This document shows, piece by piece, positions 34,830 to 44,990 of a DNA stretch of 64,000 bases. The DNA is from Nemophila menziesii (taxonomy: Eukaryota > Streptophyta > Magnoliopsida > Boraginales > Hydrophyllaceae), in contig JARWIR010000001.1 in NCBI GenBank assembly GCA_029959085.1, positions 15,739,730-15,803,729 of the forward strand, written 5' to 3'. Position 1 is the stretch's first letter. Each line of letters opens with the position of its first letter. The position numbers and the translations under genes were made by a program. The notes under the pieces are model-generated. The model was given only the letters and a program-made list of their open reading frames with translations, was not told the origin of the DNA and did no database searches.

Positions 34830-35488
34830 AACTGCTTTTACAGGTGTTTGAGACATTAACTCGACCATTGATCCTGAGATAATTACGTTATAGGTAAAAT
34901 ATCGAATATCCATCTATAGGAGTATTTGGTTTATTATCCTTAAAGAATTTACCTTAACATTCTAAATTAACTCAACATACTTTGATCATTCTATATGGCC
35001 AAATTAGCACGCAAAGTTAGACACTTATCCTGACTCCACACCCTGTCCTTGTCGCTGCTACTAAAGTCAGACGAGATGTCGTAATTTGATTGTTGTTTAC
35101 CTAATTAGAGGAATACATAGAGCAAGGCGGGACCCAGGGTAGGCCAAAATAAACGGTAGAAACCCTTATCGCTAACCAAAACACATGACATCCACGTAAT
35201 CTATATACATTTTATTATGTAAAAAAAGAAAAAGGATACAAGATTGATATTCTTGATGTGTACATATATATATATTCATCACAATTTTTTTATTACTCCA
35301 AAAACTTTAATATGGAACCACTTCAAATTTTGAACTATTTTTACTCCAATAAAATTTGATTCTAGTAGCTCTTAATCATTATCAAGTACTTTAACCACTA
35401 GAGCAACTATCAATCTTAAACCTATATTTTCCACTACCATTATATCATTAAAATGATTACTTTTTTTTACGTACATTAAAATGATTTA
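34830..35488. other. UGT-B upstream region
   Basis: AT-rich non-coding DNA that holds the upstream promoter of UGT-B. I see no repeat or open frame of note before the MITE at 35489. Confidence 0.45.
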
Positions 35489-35668
35489 GAGTAATGCTAG
35501 GATCACCCAAAAAAATATCGCCTATGATGTGGCAGTTAAATGGTCCAATCATGGATATTCTCTTTCCAGATTTACTTTTTCCTCTCTCTTCCATGATTAG
35601 ACCACTTAACCACCACATCATAGGTGATATTTAGGTGATACCTTTTTAAGTGATATCTAGCATTACTC
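35489..35668. mobile_element. MULE-like MITE, 180 bp
   Basis: The ends GAGTAATGCTAG and CTAGCATTACTC are inverted repeats, and the arms continue inward (ATCACC, CCTATGATGTGG and their complements). Flanks AATGATTTA (35480-35488) and AATGATTTT (35669-35677) agree at 8 of 9 positions. This fits a Mutator-type 9-bp duplication. Confidence 0.78.
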
Positions 35669-35879
35669 AATGATTTTTAGCCACTTCTATATTACATAAA
35701 TACTGAAAACCCTAGAAATATCTCATACTCACTTATTCTCTCCCTTTTTACGTTTTAGTCGTTTACATCTCTCTCATTCTCTCCTCTCTTTCTATTCTGT
35801 TTCCTATTTTTCTCTCGACTGCGATAAAGTATTTATTCTCCAGCCTCTAGTCATATGTTTTCCGGTGAAGGCTTGGGTG

Positions 35880-36950
35880 AAATGAATCTCGTTTGAGATA
35901 TATTCTGTTTTCATGGCTAATGTTACGCAACAAGCTTCGAGTTTGTTGCTATATTTTCGCAACAATTTTCGAGTTCGTGGAAGGAAAACTTTGAGTTCAT
36001 GAAGAAGACGAAGTGGAAGCTTAGTTTATTTTGTTAAAACTCATTAAATTTTGTGTAATACTCATTAATAAAACATAATTTTTGTTTTTTTCAATACTCA
36101 GTGATTTTTGTGTTAATACCCTGTGATTTTGCGTAATACTCAGTGTTATATGTTTTATACTTGGTGATTGTGTATTATTACTCAAAAAATTTAAACAATA
36201 TTCGGTGAATTTAAATGATACTCAGTGAATTTACTAAGTACTTAGTGAATTTACTGAGTACTTAGTGAATTCAGTCAAATTGATTTTAATGAATACTCAG
36301 TGAATTTACTAAGTACTCGGTGATAAATTGAGTACTCGGTGAATTTACTGAGTACTCGGTAAATTTACTAAATATGAGTAATGTTCATCATCATGGATGT
36401 TCTCTATTGATTTTACTGAGTACTCAAAGTTTTACTAAGTACTCATTTATTTTACTGAATATTAATTAATTAATGAGTATTTAACACAAAATCACTTAGT
36501 ATTAACGCATAATTACTAAGTATTAACACAAAAATTACTAAATATTTCTAAATCATAAAAGTTATAGTTGATTAATGAGCAAAATCACTAAGTAGTATTG
36601 CAAAATCAGTGAGTATCGTGTAAAATCAGTGAGTGTTCTCTAGGAAAATCATTGAGTGGGCCAAACTTCATGAATTGATTTGCAAAGCTTCATAAACTCA
36701 AAGCTACAAATCTTCATGCCTGCTGCTCGAAACCTTCATGGCTACAGATCTTCATGGTTGTGAAGCTTCATAAACTCAAAGTTATTAAAGCTTAAACATG
36801 ACAGTTTATCACTGGAGTATGTTGCTTCAACAAGCAAATACGTGTGCTTGAATTGCTAGAAAGAAGGGAGAAGAGAGAAATGCAGGAGAGAAGAAATGTA
36901 ATTTGTAATAAAAATGTATTTTTTGGCTTATAAATACCTTAAAGGTGATA
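35880..36950. repeat. Inverted-repeat region built from ACTCAGTGA-type words
   Basis: From about 36040 to 36370 the plus strand repeats short units such as ACTCAGTGAATTTACT and ACTCGGTGAATTTACT. From about 36470 to 36655 the complement appears (CACTAAGTATTAACAC, AAATCAGTGAG). The flanks also echo each other in inverted form (TTCGAGTTCGTG..., AACTCAAAG...). It resembles the core of a fold-back transposon. No target duplication was located and no protein is encoded. Confidence 0.55.
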
Positions 36951-37139
36951 TTTGACCCATAAGATTTCTAGGCTCCTTTGGAGAAAAATATATCCACACA
37001 TTCATCATTATACACAAATATGGTCTACAAGACCCCATAAATCACCCATGTATTAAAAGCATAGTGACAAATGTGTACACGAAAATTAAAATCATGAATT
37101 ATATATTAATTTTTTCTAGGATATGTGTTAATATATTAA

Positions 37140-37900
37140 AAAATAACCTTAACCATAAAATTAGACTTAAACTCATCCTTAACCTTGAACATTAAACCTT
37201 AAACCTTAAACCTTAACATTGACCTTAAAACTACACTTTTGAACTTTACCTTAAACCTTGAACTTTAAACCTTAACCTTAATTTTCTTCTAATCTTTACC
37301 CATAATTTTAAACTTAACCCTGACATTTACCTTAAACTTAATGTTTAAACCTTAATAATTCTAACCTTAACCAAATAAAGTTTAATCGTGCTGATAGTCG
37401 ACCTTAAACCTTAAATCTTATTAAACCTTAACATTAAACTTTAAACATTAAATATCAAACCTTAAACTTAAACTAAACCTTAACATTTAACCTTAACCCT
37501 TAGACTTAATCTTAACCTTATCATTAACCTTAACCTTAACCTTAAACTAGACATTAATTAACCTTAACCTTAACCTTAAACTAAACATTGAACTAAACCT
37601 TAACCTTAACCTTAACCTCAACCTCAACCTTAACATCAACCTTAAACTTAACCTTAACATTACCCTTACCCTTACCCTTAGCCTATCCCTATCCCTAGGC
37701 CTATCCCTAGCCTTAGCCCTAGCTCTAGCCCTAGCCCTAGCCTTAGCCTTAGACTTAGACTAGCCTTAACCTTAGACTTAGACTTAGTCTTAGCCTTATC
37801 ATTAGACTTAGACTTATACTTAACCTTAGCCATAGCCATATCCCTAGCCTTAGCCTTAGCCTTAATCCTAGCCTTAACCTAACCTTAACATTAACATTAA
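37140..37900 (+). repeat. Degenerate hexamer array, CCTTAA / CCCTAG type
   Basis: About 750 bp made of near-tandem AACCTT words that grade into CCCTTA, CCTATC, CCCTAG and CCTTAG around 37650-37870. The unit length stays near six. It is related to, but not the same as, the plant telomere unit CCCTAAA. A second block lies at 39165-39515, beyond the LTR. Confidence 0.85.
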
Positions 37901-37915
37901 TTATGTCTCATTTAT

Positions 37916-39165
37916 TGTGATAGATTAATATAGTCATGAGACATCATTTTAGGGTTACATTGTGCTTATTTGAGGGATTATTTTCTATATTTTGATAGTT
38001 TCTCATTTTGTGTCTAGTTTTGAAGAATTATTACTTTTAGAGTTATTTGTGTGTTAAGTTTGCATCTCTTAGGTACTTGGATGATATTATATCTCAAGAC
38101 GGGGATAAGAATTCGATAAAGAAAGGTCAACCAGATGTCAAGGAGTTAAAAGACCAAGAAGCCACTTATGGGTGTGAGAGCAATTGCAGGACATATTTAG
38201 AAATTGACTTGTTGGTGTACCAAGTGAAATTGGTGAAGATTATGGAGGATCCCTCTGTGCTTTAGATATTACTTGAATTTAGGAGTGTGTAGGAATTGAT
38301 GGTTCGCGATTTGGAGCTGAATTATAAAAGTTATTGAAGTCGTAGTTGTCGTGGTTCGAACCAGTCCACTCATATGGTAAAATGTATTTGGGTAAGATTA
38401 GGTCCACTTAAAAAGAGCCCAAAACCCATAAAACATTTTGGACTCTACATATATCAGGTTTTATCATTATTAGGGATGGCAACGGGTCGGTTTTTTGCAA
38501 AAATTCCAAAAACCATAACTGTTTTTATAAATAAAAACCATATCCTAACGGTTTTAACCATCGATTACATTTTTCAAAACCATAACCGTATTATTCGGTT
38601 TCGGGTTTTTAAAACGGCTTTGCGGTTTTTAGTCATATTCAAATAATAATTTAATAAATATATTAAAGTTCATAAAATAAAACCACATATAGAAGAAAAC
38701 TACAAAGTTTATAATAAATTGTGTTGGTATTTCATTAAATTGCATATTTATTATTTAATTGGTTAAATCTAGTTTTGATTTTAATTTTAGAATTTCAATA
38801 TATCCAATTTAACCTAAATTACTATAAAATTTGAAAATATATATGATAATAAACGGTTTTTGGTTTTTTGGTTTTATGTTTATCAAAAACCATAACCTAA
38901 CGGTTTTAACCATCGGTTACACTTTTCAAAACCATAACCTAATGGTTTTAACCACGGATATATAATTCGGTTTTCAATCGGTTCGGTTATCATCGGTTTC
39001 GGTTTTTAACCGTAACCATTGTCATCCCTAATCATTATAAAAGAGTCCTTGGTTATTATTATTCCGAATTACATCATTAGAAGTCAAGAGACATTCCAAG
39101 ATAAGAGTGGATTGGAGAAGAAGTCGGAGCCCTATTACACCACTTCTACACCATTCCACCATTAA
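37916..39165 (+). repeat. Ty3/gypsy LTR, copy d, carrying a hAT MITE
   Basis: It starts TGTGATAGATTAATATAG and runs colinear with LTR copy a to about 39165, where it stops and the hexamer array resumes. The hAT MITE at 38471-39030 interrupts it; copy a shows the same place uninterrupted. It is truncated at its 3' side compared with copy a. Confidence 0.75.
38471..39030 (-). mobile_element. hAT-type MITE, copy 2
   Basis: 560 bp, TAGGGATGGCAACGGG to GTCATCCCTA, with a perfect 8-bp duplication ATCATTAT at 38463-38470 and 39031-39038. It is the reverse-complement relative of the copy at 30239-30815. The target lies inside gypsy LTR copy d. Confidence 0.93.
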
Positions 39166-39515
39166 TCTTAAACCTTAAACCTTATGTCTTACACCTTACA
39201 CCTTAAACCTTCAACGTTAAACATTAATCTTCACCTTCACTTTAACTTTAACCTTAACCTTAACCTTAACTTTAACCTTAACCCTTATCCCTTAACCCTT
39301 AAACCTTAAACCTTAACCTAAACCTTCACCTTCATCTCAACTTTAACCTTAACCTTAACAATACTTACCTTAAAGTTACAACTTAACCTTGAACCTTAAA
39401 CCTGAACTTTAAACCTTAAAGCTTAACTTTAAATTTAACCATAACCATAACCTTAACATTAATCTTAAACTTTACCTCAAACCTTGAACTTTAAGCCTTA
39501 ACCTTAAACTTTCTA
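39165..39515 (+). repeat. Second CCTTAA hexamer block
   Basis: The same AACCTT-type degenerate array as at 37140-37900, now on the right side of the LTR. It is mostly TTAACC words with few CCCTAG variants. Confidence 0.8.
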
Positions 39516-39639
39516 CAACGGAAATTTTTCGAATGAAGAGGTATTAATTAAAAAGGCAACAAACATAGATATTGAATACATGAAGGTTTAGAGATCTCAT
39601 CCGAGTAAACCAGGGAAGCATATGAATTATGTGGAATGA

Positions 39640-40100
39640 ATAGGGGTGGTGTAAACCGAACTGGGGATATGAGTTAAACACATATGAAAGTTATAGTGTT
39701 TATCGGGGTAAAGGAGGAGCAGGCAGCGTGCTAGGGGACACTGAAGGTGATTGGGTGAAGGATTTAGCTATGAGTGTCACTTGCTCATTAGTGACGCTCA
39801 AATTATTTCAATTTATGAAGCTATTAAAATGGAGGTATGTATGGGAATAAAAGAGATATGGGTGGAAGTGGACTCTCAAGAGGCTATTAACGCGATTAAT
39901 CAAGTGGGTAGAGGAAGAGGACCAGCGGATTGAAGGATTGATGAAAGTCGGGAGTTCTTTGAAAAGAACATTTCGTTTAGAATAACTGGCAATTATAGAG
40001 AGGCAAATTCGTGTGCTGACTGGTTAGCACGAATGGGTCTAGGACAGTTAAATGGGCAAATGTATTCCAAAGACCCACCTGATGGGATTTAGGGTGTGTT
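39640..40100 (+). pseudogene. LINE RNase H fragment
   Basis: Plus-strand remains of a plant RNase H of LINE type. Pieces read as a GGAGSVL-like start and as AQIISIYEAIKMEVCMGIKEIWVEVDSQEAI (39790-39890, with E and D catalytic positions). After a stop near 39930, the end NISFRITGNYREANSCADWLARMG (39967-40035) keeps the final D. Frameshifts and stops are present and no reverse transcriptase is nearby. Confidence 0.75.
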
Positions 40101-40260
40101 CACGAGAGAGAGGTTTGAAGAAAAGGTTCCAATGAAGACTTTTAAGTCGAATCTAATGGTGTTTTAAACATGTAATAGGGTTTTTTTCCACGATCTTATG
40201 ATCTCTATTATATTTTTAAAAAATGGGATACGGTAAATCTCACAAAATATTATATACTTA

Positions 40261-40733
40261 GGGGGTGTTTGTTTGCACTTAATGAGGTCTTAATCTGGTT
40301 CATTAAAACACTGGATTAATAAGATTGTTTGTTTTTCCTGTCTAATTCAGATCTGAATGCCTCTTAATGGGTCTGTTTCATTAAGATTTCAAACTAAGGT
40401 GTCGTTTGTTTTTTTAAGTAATAAGTGCTTAATGCTGAATGGACAGCTGAATAGAACTTATTCTGTTAAGAGGCAGTGTCTGAATGATTCAGACATAGTT
40501 TGAAATCTTAATGAAACAGACCAATTAAGAGGCATTTAGATCTGAATTGGCCAGGAAAAACAAACAGTCTGATTGATTCAGTGTCTTAATAAATCAGATT
40601 AAGATCTCATTAAGTGCAAACAAACACCCCCTAAGTCTGAATCATTCAGAGACACTGCCTCTTAATAGAATAAGTTCTATTCAGATGTTCTTTCAGCATT
40701 CAGCACTTATTACTCAAAAAAACAAACGACACC
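40261..40733 (+). mobile_element. Tourist-like (PIF/Harbinger) MITE, outer copy
   Basis: Ends GGGGGTGTTTGTTTGC and AAACAAACGACACC, flanked by TTA at 40258-40260 and 40734-40736, the 3-bp duplication of PIF/Harbinger elements. Without the nested inner copy (40398-40631 plus TAA) it is 236 bp. It lies about 600 bp upstream of UGT-C. Confidence 0.85.
40398..40631 (-). mobile_element. Tourist-like MITE, inner copy nested in the outer one
   Basis: A 234-bp second member of the same family, inverted, starting GGTGTCGTTTGTTT and ending CAAACACCCCC, flanked by TAA at 40395-40397 and 40632-40634. Its two halves are the reverse complements of the two halves of the outer copy. It therefore landed in the middle of its own relative. 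Confidence 0.85.
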
Positions 40734-40736
40734 TTA

Positions 40737-41255
40737 GTTTTCAAAAGATTTTAAAAAATTAAAAAAAATTATTTTATAATGAAATATTAAATATGACATA
40801 TGGTGGCAAAAATTAAAAGCTTATACTACCTCAAATCCACACTCCATTCCACAACTGGAAAATGTTTATTATTATATAAGGCCTATTTTTCAAACTTTTG
40901 CCAATTCATTGGATTTTATTTAGGTACATGGATGGTTTCGACCCGTTTGTTTCAACAAAAATATACAAACCTGCTCATCCCAATTCATTGAATTATATGC
41001 GTGGATAATCATTGACTACTAAATTGAGTACAAAAGTGACCGTTGTTTGGGCTAACCTCTGCTGTATATTATCAATTAATTAAGACAGATGGTATTGATT
41101 GCGGAGATTTCCATGCTTATTCTAATCTTTTTATATTTTAGTTGATTTCCTTGCTGAATCCTAACAATAGTCCAGCTGAAAAATGTTGACATTATATAGA
41201 ATTTCGAGACTAGTGGGAATATTATAATTTTATAAGGATCAATTGTAAACGAAGC
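40737..41255 (+). other. UGT-C upstream region
   Basis: AT-rich DNA between the nested MITE and the core promoter. No gene or further repeat seen. Confidence 0.45.
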
Positions 41256-41287
41256 TTAAATATACACTAATACAGCAAGAGAAATAA
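41256..41287 (+). promoter_or_regulatory. UGT-C core promoter: TATA-like box and conserved leader motif
   Basis: TTAAATATAC at 41256-41265 sits where UGT-B has TATATAA. ACAGCAAGAGAAATAA (41272-41287) follows and ends 53 bp before the ATG, exactly as in UGT-B. Confidence 0.55.
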
Positions 41288-41339
41288 TTGCGAAGTTATT
41301 TAAGTAAACATCTGATCTGCTATACATTTCATTACCAAC

Positions 41340-42809
41340 ATGGCTTCCCAAACCTCCAAACCTCATTTCGTATTGTTTCCATTAATGGCTCAAGGCCATA
41401 TGATTCCCATGATAGATATTGCCAAACTACTCGCGCAAAATGGCGTTATTGTTACGATATTAACTACTCCAGTTAACACAAATCGATTTAGTATAGTAAT
41501 TGACCGTGCTACAGAAGCTGGATTACAAATTCGACTACACAATCTCCACTTTCCAAGTGTAGAAGCTGGATTACCTCAAGGATGTGAAAATCTCGATATG
41601 CTCCCTTCATTAGACTTAACTGCAAATTTTTTTGCCGCAATAAGTATGCTGCAGCAACAAGTAGAAGACTTGTTTGACGAGTTAAACCCAAGAGCAAACT
41701 GCATAATCTCTGACATGGGTTTTCCATGGACAACAAATATTGCTAAGAAGTTTGATATTCCAAGGTTTGTATTCCGCGGAACTTCTTGTTTTTTCTTATT
41801 ATGCAAACACAACATATTGGCTTCCAATGTTCTTGAAAATATAACATCAGATACAGATCGCTTTGTGGTACCAGGCTTGCCTGATCGAATCGAACTAATT
41901 AAATCTCAAGTAGTTTCCGAGAAAAAAATATCATCGGTTATGATAGATCTTCGTGATCAGGTTAGAGATGCTGATAAAACATCTTATGGCGTGATTATTA
42001 ATACATTTGAGGAGCTGGAGCTCCAATACTTGAAAGAGTATCGAAAAGTAAAAGGAGAAAAGGTTTTCTGCGTAGGCCCTGTGTCATTATGCAACAAGGA
42101 GAACTTAGATATGGCTCACAGGGGTAACAAAGCTTCAATAGACGAACAAGATTGCCTGAAATGGCTTGATACCCATGAGCCAAATTCAGTAATTTACGCA
42201 AGTCTTGGAAGCTTAGCTCGTTTAAGTACGTTTCAGATGATCGAACTTGGTCTTGGATTAGAAGAATCATGTAGACCTTTTATTTGGGCATTAGGGGGTT
42301 ACAAGAAGTTAGATGAATTAGAAAAGTGGATTACAGAAAATGGATTCGAGGAAAGGATCAAAGAAAGAGGAGTTCTCATACGTGGTTGGGCACCTCAAGT
42401 GCTTATACTTACACACACGGCTGTTGGAGGATTCTTAACACATTGTGGATGGAATTCAACACTTGAAGGTATTTCAGCTGGTGTTCCTATGGCAACATGG
42501 CCATTGTTTTCAGATCAATTTTATAACGAGAAGTTTGTGGTGCAAGTACTTGGAATTGGTGTAAGCCTTGGTCTTGAAGTGCCTATCAAATGGGCACAGG
42601 AGGAAGAAATAGGATTACTGATTGAGAAGGATGATATTAAGAAAGGGTTAGAGAAACTAATGGGTGAGGAAGACGAGGAAGGGCGAGAGAGAAGAAGAAA
42701 AGCAAAAGAGTTTGGGGAAATGGCAAAGAATGCAGTTGAGCAAGGAGGTTCTTCTCATCTTCAACTCATCTTGTTAATACAAGATGTCATTAAGCGAAGC
42801 GAGGATTAA
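41340..42809 (+). CDS. UGT73-type UDP-glycosyltransferase, UGT-C
   Basis: Intact single-exon gene of 489 residues. His20 (AQGH), Asp125 (IISDMGF) and the PSPG box at 350-393 are present, ending DQ; the box has SDQ where the others have ADQ. Most changes from UGT-A and UGT-B fall in the N-terminal acceptor-binding half and in the 440-470 helix region (WAQEEEIGLLIE). The leader is shared with UGT-B, and the 3' sequence after the stop is shared with UGT-A. The three genes are thus recent local duplicates. As a family 1 enzyme it should glucosylate a small-molecule hydroxyl; the acceptor is unknown. Confidence 0.95.
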   Translation: MASQTSKPHFVLFPLMAQGHMIPMIDIAKLLAQNGVIVTILTTPVNTNRFSIVIDRATEAGLQIRLHNLHFPSVEAGLPQGCENLDMLPSLDLTANFFAAISMLQQQVEDLFDELNPRANCIISDMGFPWTTNIAKKFDIPRFVFRGTSCFFLLCKHNILASNVLENITSDTDRFVVPGLPDRIELIKSQVVSEKKISSVMIDLRDQVRDADKTSYGVIINTFEELELQYLKEYRKVKGEKVFCVGPVSLCNKENLDMAHRGNKASIDEQDCLKWLDTHEPNSVIYASLGSLARLSTFQMIELGLGLEESCRPFIWALGGYKKLDELEKWITENGFEERIKERGVLIRGWAPQVLILTHTAVGGFLTHCGWNSTLEGISAGVPMATWPLFSDQFYNEKFVVQVLGIGVSLGLEVPIKWAQEEEIGLLIEKDDIKKGLEKLMGEEDEEGRERRRKAKEFGEMAKNAVEQGGSSHLQLILLIQDVIKRSED

Positions 42810-43829
42810 TGTCATCCAGTTGTCCGGTTAGAACCTCCTACTAATGAAAAAGATTGGACGGGTTTCAATTTGATTAGACTTACAAAAACCATTTGACAAC
42901 ACGGTATACTTTTATATTTGAATGCTTAGTTTTTTAAGATAAATCATTGTATTCTGTGTAAGGTTTGGTTTGATTTGTCTGTCTTTAATGAGATGATAAC
43001 ATTAAATCACCTTCTCTTAACAAAATAAGTTGCATTAAGTTCATAATCAACACTAATCATTAAAACAGAAAAAATGTGGCCTAATGGTTGAACCAAAATA
43101 AATCTCTTACTGGTTGTATGTTCTGGTAGATCGATCCAGAACACGAAAATAGTAGGTAAAAGTCACAACGATATTGAAGAGAAGTGAGTTGGTCCCCAAA
43201 GATAACCGAGTAGCTTGCCACGGCTACACTTTCTTGCCTTAGAGAAAACTCCATGAAACAAGACTCTATGTCATGATCATAGGAAATTTTGCTTCCGATG
43301 GCATTCTGACGCTCAAGTCAGTATAATGATCAAGGATGTTCTTATGACTCAAGAGAGTTATGAAAGCTTTTGACATAGTTCATGATCAGAGTCTTTTTAG
43401 AGAGAGATAGAATGTACCTATTTTAATATTTGAATGGGGGTATTTATAGACGCTATGGATGCACACATCTGGCTTGTTATAGGCCCATCTTGAATTATGT
43501 CTTGCGGTATAGCGTGACATATCCTCGAATTCCGAACTCGCACACAGTTATTACCTTTGGCATGTGCGTGCTTGTTTTTACTTACCATTTATTTGACCTC
43601 GGCAGAGGATATTTATACTGTGTAGAGATAATTATCCTCGACCTTGTTACCTTACATTCGTTTTGATCATTTCTCACTTGATTTTAGTATCGACAATTCA
43701 TTTTGCTTATCAATACCATTTTAATTTTTGTGTGATCAATATTTCATGTTTCAGATATGATCAAAAGAAATTCATTTACCTCTTTTATAGCTTTGTTGAT
43801 ATGTGATCTGGCATTGGTTGCTTTTGGGC
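42810..43829. other. UGT-C 3' flank and unrecognised spacer
   Basis: The first 100 bp resemble the UGT-A 3' flank. From about 43110 the sequence looks like the start of a retrotransposon LTR or leader (TGTTCTGGTAGATCGATCC), but no terminal repeat can be confirmed. The short frame at 43430-43666 has no recognisable domain. Confidence 0.4.
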
Positions 43830-44165
43830 CAACTGTATAGTTAGCCTTTTTGTATATTTTTTGGAACAAGCGCATCGACGTCTAAGATCGGTCTTTTAAA
43901 TAAATTATTGACGTGTCGGCATTAATATTGATCTTTTGAAGTAGGTAGTGATCATGCCAATTAAAAATCGGGCTCTCAATCAATTTCTTGATGCGCCAAT
44001 ATTGGTATTGGTTTTTTGATATGCTAACATTGATGATGGTCTTTTTTCGGCATATATGTTGTGAACGTGTCAATTCAAATTGCCTTTTTGAATATTTCTT
44101 TCGGGAGCATGTCAACGACTAAAGTAGGTCTTTCAAGCAATTTCATGATACGTCAATGTTCTCTT
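43830..44165 (-). repeat. Degenerate minisatellite with AAAAGACC motif, inverted
   Basis: GGTCTTTT words recur every few tens of bases and are the complement of the AAAAGACC words of the 48-51 kb arrays. It is probably part of the same element family. Confidence 0.5.
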
Positions 44166-44171
44166 CTGAGG

Positions 44172-44990
44172 TGTGATATAAAATCAACACTCGAAAGATT
44201 GACTTCTCGCAAGTGTACGAGTCGTCGCAAGTAGTATAAAGAGTAAGTTAAGTATCGTCTCCACAGGGATTAACAAGTTAATATGGACTTTAGTTCAAAG
44301 TTAGCTATTCGTTGTTTATAAAAAAACTAAAAAGTAAATATATTAATTTGGTTATTCGGTTAAAAACTATTAACCTAAGAATTTAAAGACTAAAATTACT
44401 AGAAATCAAATTAACTAAGGGTTGCGAGAGTGGGGAGAAAGATATAGCTCGAGATACTCATACTCACCACTAGTTAAGACAAAACGAGACATTGTTGCTA
44501 ATCCGGATTCTAAAGTCTCCTTTAAGTTCATTCTGGATAAGTAGGGGGTTGTTATCTAACCATATGAACCTTTTTTGAGTGAATCCTTCACATATGTTAT
44601 CTAGACGCCTAAAGTTCTAAGCCTATATGATTACCTAGCTAGTTTAGCTCTTCCGTGTCGTCAACTCCAAAAGACGCAATTACCCTATTTCCATTACCAA
44701 ATCCCCCTCTCGGGCATAATTTAATAGTTAATTAACCCTATAATTTCACCCACGATAAAATAATTTAAGCATAAAGAATATGAGAATAATTACAAGACCA
44801 ACAATCCCTATTTTATTTAAATATGAAATCCAAGATCCATATAATAAAATCCAAATCATAAACTAGTGTTCATACTTTGAGCATCTCAAGCTACTAATTA
44901 AACAAGTTCATAATGAATGAAAAGAAAACAAAATAAGTCTCCATAGCTCCTCAGGTTAAGTAATCTCTCGATAGAAAAAATGCTAATGCT
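44172..44990 (-). repeat. Ty3/gypsy LTR, copy e (minus, truncated)
   Basis: It begins TGTGATATAAAATCAACACTCG on the plus strand and runs parallel to copies b and c, with the CGCAAGTGTACGAGTCGTCG stretch and CATACTCACCACTAGT. It fades out near 44990. Confidence 0.65.

Noticed and set aside
37140..37900. True chromosome-end telomere
   Set aside because: The units are CCTTAA/CCCTAG rather than CCCTAAA, are degenerate, and have ordinary sequence on both sides.
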